Positions 1-5,036 of a stretch of DNA of 6,868 bases are shown here, in pieces. Below the pieces are notes generated by a model. It saw nothing but the letters and a program-made list of their open reading frames with translations. It was not told the origin of the DNA and searched no databases. Position 1 is the stretch's first letter. Each line of letters opens with the position of its first letter. The stretch comes from Lactobacillus sp. (GTDB lineage Bacteria > Bacillota > Bacilli > Lactobacillales > Lactobacillaceae): the NCBI GenBank assembly GCA_003482405.1, contig DMZB01000110.1, positions 1-6,868 on the forward strand, in the 5' to 3' direction. The position numbers and the translations under genes were made by a program.

Positions 1-627
1 AAGGGCTGCACAAAATAAATACTGAATAAATGCTAGGTTTGTTGGAGATGCATGAAGTAGTGCAAATAACAAACTGCTGACTATTATCGAAGTCATAACT
101 TTCTTTGACGTTGATTGATCCGCAAAAAGTAGTCTCATCAATATGCCTCGAAAAATCAGCTCCTCAATCACTGGTGCAATGAATATTGTCAGTAAGACCG
201 CAAACACTGGTACTTGCCCAAACATTTGATTGAGATGCGTCTGATTTGCTGGAGTGCCGGTTGACTGCCTGGTTGGTGACATTACATATCTAAATCCGAT
301 ATACAGCACTTCAAACAAGAACCATGTCATAACATACAGTGAAAACACTTTAACTGGATGGTTTGATGGCGCCCAATATCTTCGAACTGGTGGTAAACGT
401 TTATATGTCCGATAACATAACCAAATAAATCCACACACTGCCAAGACACCAAACACAGCGACAGCGATCCACATCAACATTTTTGTACCTGAGGCTTTAG
501 TGAACATAGAAAAGCCAATCAAACTAGGCAATTGGATAATTTGATATAGAAAAAATAATCCAATTAATAGTAATGTCTTCTTCAAAGCAGAACCAACCTG
601 GGTCGAAAATTGCGTCGTACTTTCCAT
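1..627 (-). CDS. CPBP family intramembrane metalloprotease, C-terminus cut off by window edge
   Basis: This is an Abi/CaaX-protease-like (CPBP) integral membrane protein, of a family thought to cleave peptides within the membrane. 209 codons are visible and the reading frame is still open at base 1. The family motifs are readable: EELIFRG at residues 155-161 (the EExxxR motif) and FxxxH at 188-192 (F188, H192). The later motif lies outside the window. Hydrophobic stretches fall near residues 19-33, 50-72, 94-111, 138-151, 177-193 and 198-209. The ATG at 625-627 is preceded by AAGGA (637-641) with 9 nt spacing, and a promoter lies just upstream. In lactic acid bacteria such proteins are often linked to bacteriocin self-immunity or are orphans. 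No bacteriocin gene is visible here, so the substrate is unknown. The family call is firm; the role is not. Confidence 0.9.
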   Translation of the reverse strand, partial: MESTTQFSTQVGSALKKTLLLIGLFFLYQIIQLPSLIGFSMFTKASGTKMLMWIAVAVFGVLAVCGFIWLCYRTYKRLPPVRRYWAPSNHPVKVFSLYVMTWFLFEVLYIGFRYVMSPTRQSTGTPANQTHLNQMFGQVPVFAVLLTIFIAPVIEELIFRGILMRLLFADQSTSKKVMTSIIVSSLLFALLHASPTNLAFIQYLFCAAL

Positions 628-645
628 AAATTCACGTCCTTGTAC

Positions 646-661
646 AAATATTTCAATATTT
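646..661. repeat. AT-rich inverted repeat at the predicted transcription start
   Basis: AAATATT (646-652) and AATATTT (655-661) are perfect 7-base arms separated by TC. The dyad lies between the -10 box and the ribosome binding site of the CPBP gene, where a repressor could act. In AT-rich sequence such a dyad can arise by chance, so an operator role is only inferred. Confidence 0.3.
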
Positions 662-663
662 TT

Positions 664-691
664 ATTATACTAAACAAATAGTTTTAGGCAA
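664..691 (-). promoter_or_regulatory. Promoter of the CPBP protease gene
   Basis: Read on the minus strand, a perfect -10 TATAAT (664-669) sits 16 nt downstream of TTGCCT (686-691, 4 of 6 to TTGACA). The predicted start of transcription is near 657, about 30 nt before the ATG at 627. An AT-rich dyad (646-661) overlaps that start point and could be an operator. Confidence 0.6.
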
Positions 692-720
692 TACTAAAAT
701 AAATGTAATCACAAGAACAG

Positions 721-762
721 AAAAAACGCAGGTAATGGAAATAACTTCCGTTGCCTGCGTTT
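721..762 (-). terminator. Rho-independent terminator of the 96-aa hypothetical gene
   Basis: Arms 724-740 and 746-762 form a 17-position stem with a 5-nt loop (741-745). Read on the minus strand the stem has two A/C mismatches and ends in TTTTTT, the orientation needed for the gene ending at 787. Read on the plus strand the same two positions become T-G wobbles, but there is no good T run. It separates this gene from the downstream CPBP promoter. Confidence 0.85.
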
Positions 763-786
763 CAACTTCCAATTTTCAACATTCAA

Positions 787-1077
787 TTACTTTATTTGCC
801 GACGTTTGATTTCATCCAACTGCCGACTATAGATTTGATGGGGCGCGTCAACTTTACCATCCTGTTGTTCTAAAAATTCAGATGGAATTTCATGCTCAGA
901 TAGCACCCGCACAACACGCCGCATGTCACCCGTGAACCATTCAATATCGTCTTCAACATATGGCTGTGTACTTAAGCCAAACTCGTATACGCGCAACGGA
1001 TTAATCACAACCAGCAACTTTTTCTTACCCGAATCGGTGATGCGATCAACGTGCCGCAACAATTTCTGTGGAGTCAT
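787..1077 (-). CDS. Hypothetical protein, 96 aa
   Basis: I do not recognise this family. The product is small, soluble and rich in charged residues, with no signal peptide or membrane segment. It has a hydrophobic strand (KKLLVVINPLRVYEFG, near residues 19-34) followed by acidic and basic helical segments and a basic tail ending RRQIK. An in-frame GTG at 1086 would add three residues, but it directly abuts the Shine-Dalgarno AGAAAGG (1087-1093). The ATG at 1077 has a 9-nt spacer and is the better start. The gene is a single unit between a 190-base divergent spacer and its own terminator. It diverges from the LytTR operon, so the two could share regulation, though nothing shows this directly. 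Confidence 0.75.
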   Translation of the reverse strand: MTPQKLLRHVDRITDSGKKKLLVVINPLRVYEFGLSTQPYVEDDIEWFTGDMRRVVRVLSEHEIPSEFLEQQDGKVDAPHQIYSRQLDEIKRRQIK

Positions 1078-1212
1078 TCTTTTCACCCTTTCTTCTAACC
1101 AGTTTAACAGACATTACAGTGAACTTTCTGTCATTTTGCTCGAAAATTCGAAAGACCAATACGCATTTTGTGACCGAATATCCCGTCAAACGAACCATTT
1201 GTCCGTAAACCC

Positions 1213-1241
1213 ATGACAATCGTGTCAACACTGCGTATTCT
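1213..1241 (+). promoter_or_regulatory. Candidate promoter of the LytTR operon
   Basis: ATGACA (1213-1218, 5 of 6 to TTGACA) and TATTCT (1236-1241, 4 of 6 to TATAAT) are separated by exactly 17 nt. They sit 26 nt before the ATG of the LytTR gene. The -10 is only moderate, which suits a promoter that needs an activator. An inverted repeat overlaps the -35 and the spacer. Confidence 0.45.
1214..1227. promoter_or_regulatory. Inverted repeat over the LytTR operon -35 region (operator candidate)
   Basis: TGACA-ATCG-TGTCA is a perfect 5-base dyad with a 4-base centre. It overlaps the candidate -35 box of the LytTR operon. Another dyad, TCGAA-AA-TTCGA (1140-1151), lies further up the same spacer. 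The position fits control of the operon, but LytTR proteins usually bind direct repeats, so the binding protein is open. Confidence 0.35.
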
Positions 1242-1267
1242 TAAATCAAGAGAGGGGGGTGAAATCA

Positions 1268-1711
1268 ATGAAAATTGAATTTGATATTCTCACAACTATT
1301 TTGGAACCGTTCATTACCATTCACGCTGCCAAGAAAACGCAACAGCTGGAGCAACTGGGAGACGAAATTCAACGATTAACCACTAATTTAACCCTAACAG
1401 GCTATCGTGAGGACACGCGGAAAGTACTCTCCGTCTTAGAAATCAACCGAATTCAGACAAATGGTAAACATGTTGTTTGCCAAACACTAGATGGTGCATT
1501 TGAATTACACCAACGCCTTTATGAACTCGCCGATACCCTACCGCATGATTTATTTATTCGTATATCAAACAGTGAAATCATCCGCATCGCATGGATCAAG
1601 GAATTTGCGCTAACACCCACAGGCATGTACAAGGTCATTCTCCGTGATGGCCAGCAAACGTACACGTCGCGGCGATATGCCCGTCAAATCAGAAAGGAGT
1701 TGCTCTCATGA
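1268..1711 (+). CDS. LytTR-family DNA-binding transcriptional regulator
   Basis: This 147-aa regulator has a short N-terminal segment (residues 1-50) without a receiver domain, followed by a LytTR DNA-binding domain (about 50-147). Typical LytTR features are FIRISNSEIIRIAWIKEF (96-113) and the strand-turn-strand GMYKVILRDGQQTY followed by SRRYARQIRKEL at the C-terminus. With no phosphoacceptor it is not a classical response regulator. A GTG at 1259 is in frame, but it is part of the G-rich Shine-Dalgarno (AGAGGGGGGTG); the ATG at 1268 has a 6-nt spacer and is preferred. It overlaps the DUF3021 gene by ATGA, so the two are translationally coupled. This matches the known LytTR regulatory systems, in which a membrane protein restrains the LytTR activator. 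Autoregulation is likely but inferred. Confidence 0.9.
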   Translation: MKIEFDILTTILEPFITIHAAKKTQQLEQLGDEIQRLTTNLTLTGYREDTRKVLSVLEINRIQTNGKHVVCQTLDGAFELHQRLYELADTLPHDLFIRISNSEIIRIAWIKEFALTPTGMYKVILRDGQQTYTSRRYARQIRKELLS

Positions 1712-2154
1712 AAAAAATCGTGCATTATCTTACTCAAGGTGCCACAATCGGCATTGCAGTCGGTTTCCTGATTAGTCTAGTCTTTTCATTTATTTATCAA
1801 AGTAAGGACTACGCCCCATCAGCACCGATCTTCATGGCTCACTTCTCGTCCTCAACAATTGCCACTGCAGTATCAGGTTTATTATGGGCACTAATTGGAT
1901 GTGTTTTTGGAGTATCATCATTAGTGTTTGAACAAGATCAGTGGAGCATTACCAAACAGACGGTGGTCCACTTTCTAATCACTTATATTGGTTTCACGCC
2001 ACTGGCCATTCTGTGCGGTTGGTTCCCACTGAATTTCTTCTGGCTACTCTTTTTCACCATTACCTTCATCATCATTTATGTGATTATTTGGGCCATCTCT
2101 ATGATTAGTGCACGAAGAGAAATTCAAGCCTTCAACGCCAAGTTACACGAATAA
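1708..2154 (+). CDS. DUF3021 family membrane protein, probable partner or inhibitor of the LytTR regulator
   Basis: This 148-aa protein has four predicted membrane helices, near residues 10-30, 50-73, 86-104 and 108-131. The EQDQWSITKQTVVHF segment (75-89) between helices 2 and 3 is the family signature, followed by a GWFPLNFF turn. The tail after residue 132 is short and charged. Translation starts inside the LytTR stop (ATGA overlap), with AAAGGAG (1693-1699) placed 8 nt before the ATG. DUF3021 genes usually sit directly downstream of a LytTR gene. By analogy to characterised LytTR systems the membrane protein probably sequesters the regulator until a membrane-related signal arrives. The signal is unknown. 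Confidence 0.88.
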   Translation: MKKIVHYLTQGATIGIAVGFLISLVFSFIYQSKDYAPSAPIFMAHFSSSTIATAVSGLLWALIGCVFGVSSLVFEQDQWSITKQTVVHFLITYIGFTPLAILCGWFPLNFFWLLFFTITFIIIYVIIWAISMISARREIQAFNAKLHE

Positions 2155-2211
2155 TGTTTTTGGTCCAGAATGCAATTTAAAAATCTAATGACATCCGGAG
2201 TTCACCACAGT

Positions 2212-2790
2212 ATGCAAAATATTGATTTAACCAACATCGTTCTCGCGATTTTCGTTTTATACCTCGTGTTGAAACGTCAACTGTCGCCTAGACGGATTCA
2301 ACTTAATTTAAATGTTTATTTGTTCCTGATTTTATTTGGCGCCGCCTCAGTTGGCGATGCAATTATGCACAATCAATTAGTCGTCACCTCTGGAATTTGG
2401 CTCTTTGTGCTAGGAGCGCTAATCAGTGCCGTGCTGTTTGGTTACCTTCGGACACTTTCCTATCAACTATGGGTTGCCGACGATGGTTCCGTCATGCGGC
2501 AAGGAACGTGGCTAACTATCGTACTATGGATTGTCGGTTTACTCATTCATGGCGTTGCAGACCTAGCTTGGCATGGAAGTAATGCAACAATCTTGCTATA
2601 TCTCGGTGTCACCCTATTAGTTCAACGAGGATTCGTTTGGCTTCGTGCAAAACGACTCTATCCTGAAGCCACGGCGAAAACGGCTGCCATGCATGAGCAA
2701 CGCCACGAGGATCATAATCAGCGTCACATCGAACGGGAAGAACGACGACAACAACGGCATGAGGATCATGCATCACGCCACCATAGATAG
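2212..2790 (+). CDS. CcdC/DUF1453-like membrane protein with histidine-rich C-terminal tail
   Basis: This 192-aa integral membrane protein has hydrophobic helices near residues 6-20, 33-52, 58-78, 100-116 and 124-142. An RQLSPRRIQ turn follows helix 1 and a VADDGSVMRQGTW segment lies between helices 3 and 4, both reminiscent of CcdC/DUF1453 proteins. The family call is tentative. The cytoplasmic-looking tail (160-192) is very polar and holds eight histidines, with RHEDH occurring twice (164-168 and 182-186). In-frame ATGs also occur at 2170 and 2188, but neither has a Shine-Dalgarno. The ATG at 2212 has GGAG at 2197-2200 with an 11-nt spacer and starts just before helix 1. If 2170 is used, 14 residues are added. 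The gene follows DUF3021 closely and ends before a shared terminator, so it belongs to the LytTR operon. Confidence 0.75.
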   Translation: MQNIDLTNIVLAIFVLYLVLKRQLSPRRIQLNLNVYLFLILFGAASVGDAIMHNQLVVTSGIWLFVLGALISAVLFGYLRTLSYQLWVADDGSVMRQGTWLTIVLWIVGLLIHGVADLAWHGSNATILLYLGVTLLVQRGFVWLRAKRLYPEATAKTAAMHEQRHEDHNQRHIEREERRQQRHEDHASRHHR

Positions 2791-2816
2791 ATTAGCTTAG
2801 AATGGCTTAAATTCAT

Positions 2817-2892
2817 AAAAACGCTCTTAATTATTGACCATTTAAAACTGGTATTGCCCAGTCCAAAACGTCAAATTTAAGAGCGTTTTTTT
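2817..2892. terminator. Bidirectional rho-independent terminator between convergent operons
   Basis: Arms AAAAACGCTCTTAA (2817-2830) and TTAAGAGCGTTTTT (2877-2890) are perfect complements. The plus strand continues to seven Ts (2886-2892), and the minus-strand copy ends in five Ts. It can therefore stop both the LytTR operon and the nreC-like gene. The 46-nt interval is not unstructured: TTGAC (2834-2838) pairs with GTCAA (2870-2874), and ACTGG (2847-2851) pairs with CCAGT (2858-2862). This gives a long, interrupted rod. Confidence 0.85.
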
Positions 2893-2924
2893 AATCTCAA
2901 AACTTGCTAATGTTGCAGTCACCG

Positions 2925-2940
2925 TGTTTCACATGAAACA
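2925..2940. promoter_or_regulatory. parS-like ParB-binding site candidate
   Basis: TGTTTCACATGAAACA differs at one base (position 9, A for G) from the bacterial parS consensus TGTTTCACGTGAAACA. The arms TGTTTCA and TGAAACA are perfect. It lies in the convergent intergenic region, two bases after the nreC-like stop codon, outside the terminator. A chromosome-segregation role is inferred from sequence only; the central mismatch may weaken binding. Confidence 0.5.
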
Positions 2941-2942
2941 TT

Positions 2943-3596
2943 TTAAAAATCAATCAAATGATGCTTTACCGCGTACCGTACCAAATCCACATGAGCATGA
3001 ATGTCCAATTTACGCATAATGTTTGCTTTATGTGCTTCAACCGTCTTTGTCGAAATAAACAGTTTGCCAGCAATTTCCTTATTTGAATAGCCTAAAGCAA
3101 CTAATGGCAACACTTCTCGTTCACGGTTTGACAGTCCTTGATAACTCCGTAACTCCACATCTGTATCATCGGGATTAATTTCATCTAGGTCACGAGTTGT
3201 CATTAAAATACTGTGATCAAGATACTTTTTACCGTTCATAATCGCGTTCAGTGCGTTGACAACCTCACTGTCAGGCGAACTTTTAAGCACATAGGCCATC
3301 GCACCGTTTTTGATTGCCTGAGTGATATAGACGCGTTCATCATGCATGGAAAGAATCACAATTTTGGTTCGTGGATAAGAATCATGCAGTCGCTTGGTGG
3401 TTACTAATCCGTTTTCACCAGGCGGCATGCTTAAATCCATGATCAAAATATCAATATCTCCTTCTTCAACGCGTAATGATGCCTCTGTACCAGTGGTCGC
3501 CTCACCAACTACCTTCAGACCGGGCTGCTGACCGATTAAATATTTCAATCCGGAGCGTACCACCGCGTGATCATCAGCAATTAAAACCCTAAGCAT
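2943..3596 (-). CDS. nreC: NreC-like response regulator (NarL/LuxR type)
   Basis: This 217-aa two-domain regulator has a receiver domain (residues 1-120) with acidic pocket D8/D9, phosphoacceptor D54, S83 and K105. The segment DLSMPPGENGL (54-64) closely resembles staphylococcal NreC. A LuxR-type helix-turn-helix occupies about 153-215 (LSNREREVLPL, YSNKEIAGKLFIS, KTVEAHKANIMRKL). When phosphorylated by the kinase encoded just upstream it should bind DNA and activate transcription. In staphylococci NreC turns on nitrate and nitrite reduction without oxygen. The ATG at 3596 lies inside the kinase gene, 8 bp before its end, so the pair is translationally coupled. All catalytic residues are intact. 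The target genes are not in this window, so the nitrate role is only by homology. Confidence 0.85.
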   Translation of the reverse strand: MLRVLIADDHAVVRSGLKYLIGQQPGLKVVGEATTGTEASLRVEEGDIDILIMDLSMPPGENGLVTTKRLHDSYPRTKIVILSMHDERVYITQAIKNGAMAYVLKSSPDSEVVNALNAIMNGKKYLDHSILMTTRDLDEINPDDTDVELRSYQGLSNREREVLPLVALGYSNKEIAGKLFISTKTVEAHKANIMRKLDIHAHVDLVRYAVKHHLIDF

Positions 3597-4638
3597 CCGG
3601 AAGACTTCCTTCCATAACTTTTACCGGAAACTTGACTGTTATTGTTGTCCCAACACCAATCTTAGATTCAATTTCAAAAACGCCGTTTAATGACTCAATT
3701 CGATCGGCCATGTCATGAAGGCCTAACGAGTGCCCGTTAAAGGACTGATGCTCAGTGACATTAAATCCGACACCATTGTCAACGATTTGAAGGGAGACAT
3801 GATTCTGATGTTCAACCAGCAGTAACAAAACCTCAGTGGCATCAGCATGTTTCAGCACGTTATTAATTGCTTCCTGAGCGATTCGATACAGTGTGTTCTG
3901 AACGGTTGGCGTTAAGTTTTGACCCTTGGCATTCCCAGCCACACTAATTTTAACGCCCGTAGCCGTTTCAATCCGTTCAGCCAAAGTTTTAAGTGCTTCA
4001 ACTAAACCAAACGTATCTAGCACTGAAGGTCTTACATTGAGTGCCATGTCCTTAACTTCTCGCAAAGTGTCACGCAATTGTGCTTCGATAACTGACGTTT
4101 GTTTGTGCATTGTTTCGGCGCAATCGCACGGCTCATTTAATTTACGAACGCCCATAATGGCCGCGTAAACACCTTGCGCAATGCTATCATGCAAGTCTGC
4201 CGAGATTGTCCGGCGCGTCTCTTCTTGTGCATCATTAATGGCACAATTTTGTTTCAAACGATCAGCAACAACATTAATTCGACCAATCGCACCATAGTTT
4301 TTAAGTGTTAAAGAAAAAGTGTTTGATTGCTTGTCCAACATCGTGTAAGTCATATAATAATTTTTCAACGGACTGTCGGTACATTGAGACAGCACGGGCA
4401 TCGATACATCTGTCATCGTATTCATTACCTGACAGTGCGGACAACAGCCTGTTGACTTTGATTGACGCTTCAAAGTGGCTTGCGCGATTTCAGCCAAATA
4501 TTGTGGTGAAAAGTTCAATTCTGTTTCTAATGACTGTGCTAAATCATTGCTTTCAATCAATTCATCATTTTGAAAAATAAGAATTGCGACTGGTGCTTGC
4601 TTAAAATACTGATTAATTAACTCATTTTTATGAGACAC
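3589..4638 (-). CDS. nreB: NreB-like soluble sensor histidine kinase with altered cysteine motif
   Basis: This 349-aa kinase has no membrane segments, so it should be cytoplasmic. A PAS-like N-terminus (about 1-120) holds cysteines at 65, 66, 69 and 86. A HisKA_3 domain follows, with ADLHDSIAQ around phospho-accepting H150 and the RPSVLDTFGL X-box (203-212). The HATPase domain has the N-box QEAINN (255-260), DNGVGF (287-292) and SLGLHDM (304-310). In staphylococcal NreB four cysteines in two CxxC pairs carry an oxygen-labile 4Fe-4S cluster. Here the second pair is reduced to one cysteine, while extra cysteines occur at 132, 171 and 173. The start is GTG (4636-4638), set by GAGGGGG (4646-4652) with a 7-nt spacer. 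A nearby ATG at 4654 is out of frame. It overlaps the regulator gene by 8 bp. I see no strong promoter directly upstream. Confidence 0.85.
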   Translation of the reverse strand: MSHKNELINQYFKQAPVAILIFQNDELIESNDLAQSLETELNFSPQYLAEIAQATLKRQSKSTGCCPHCQVMNTMTDVSMPVLSQCTDSPLKNYYMTYTMLDKQSNTFSLTLKNYGAIGRINVVADRLKQNCAINDAQEETRRTISADLHDSIAQGVYAAIMGVRKLNEPCDCAETMHKQTSVIEAQLRDTLREVKDMALNVRPSVLDTFGLVEALKTLAERIETATGVKISVAGNAKGQNLTPTVQNTLYRIAQEAINNVLKHADATEVLLLLVEHQNHVSLQIVDNGVGFNVTEHQSFNGHSLGLHDMADRIESLNGVFEIESKIGVGTTITVKFPVKVMEGSLPDA

Positions 4639-4857
4639 AAAATAACCCCCTCATAACACTAAACGACTGTCACTGTGTCCGACAAACTCACACACTAACT
4701 AAAATCGCTCAAGAGGAGAGGGCTGAACTCCGGCAAAACATAAACCTTTTGATTAGAATAGCTCATCATTTCACAATTAGATAAACTATAATCCCCGAGC
4801 ACGACTACGAAATCAGTAGTCATATTGATATCCATTAGCTTAACATATTCAATCGTG

Positions 4858-4872
4858 TTGTAAACGGTTACA
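4858..4872. promoter_or_regulatory. Catabolite response element (cre) candidate
   Basis: TTGTAAACGGTTACA fits every position of the CcpA-site consensus WTGNAANCGNWNNCW. TGTAA and TTACA (4859-4863, 4868-4872) form perfect arms around ACGG. It lies inside the short ORF, about 220 bp upstream of the kinase start. Carbon control of the nreBC-like pair or of the short ORF is possible, but no clear promoter overlaps it. Confidence 0.45.
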
Positions 4873-4947
4873 CATAACATTTTTATCCCGTTTTTTTGAT
4901 TGTGTGCATTTAAATTGCCTTCTTTAATCACGTACAGCCCAAGTGTT

Positions 4948-4970
4948 GTACCATTTTTCTGAAATGGTAC
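4948..4970. repeat. Perfect 9-bp inverted repeat
   Basis: GTACCATTT (4948-4956) and AAATGGTAC (4962-4970) are perfect complements around TTCTG. Neither strand has a following T run that would make it a terminator. It sits immediately beyond the Rgg terminator, so it could be an operator or part of a longer 3' structure. No protein is assignable. Confidence 0.45.
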
Positions 4971-4975
4971 GAAAT

Positions 4976-5023
4976 AAAAAAACATTTCTCATCGAAGCAA
5001 TCTTTCAGCCGATAAGAAATGTT
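4976..5023 (-). terminator. Rho-independent terminator of the Rgg-like gene
   Basis: On the minus strand, AACATTTCT (from 5023) pairs with AGAAATGTT (to 4981) as a perfect 9-bp stem. After one mismatch it is extended by ATCG/CGAT (4991-4994 with 5010-5013). The stem runs into seven Ts (4976-4982). It begins 13 nt after the Rgg-like stop codon. Confidence 0.85.
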
Positions 5024-5036
5024 GATTTCATTTGAA

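Larger units (their letters stand above)
4695..4985 (-). pseudogene. Short ORF, possibly a 3' remnant of an Mga-type regulator
   Basis: The frame is open for 96 codons but its first ATG (4985) sits in the T tract of the Rgg terminator and lacks a Shine-Dalgarno, so that start is not credible. A later ATG (4880, residue 36) would give 61 residues. The C-terminal part alternates strands and turns: IKMLCVTVYN, TTDFVVVLGDYSL, then QKVYVLPEFSPLLLSDF. This resembles the end of the EIIB-like domain of Mga/AtxA regulators, where an aspartate-led strand is followed by a proline-containing strand near the terminus. The rest of such a protein (about 400 residues) is absent, so a decayed fragment fits best. 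It may also be a genuine small unknown protein. The Mga link is from recall of the family pattern and is weak. Confidence 0.35.

Noticed and set aside
923..1216. Plus-strand 97-codon open frame opposite the hypothetical gene
   Set aside because: It lies antisense to a better gene with a Shine-Dalgarno and terminator, has no ribosome site of its own, and its composition is not protein-like.
1046..1231. Minus-strand 61-codon frame overlapping the start of the hypothetical gene
   Set aside because: It is out of frame with the hypothetical gene, covers the divergent promoter spacer and has no ribosome binding site.
3213..4580. Plus-strand open frames within the two-component genes
   Set aside because: They are antisense to genes with intact catalytic motifs and lack ribosome binding sites.
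4655..4694. Promoter for the kinase gene using TTGTCG and a TTTAGT-like -10
   Set aside because: Both hexamers are poor matches. No convincing promoter can be named from sequence alone.
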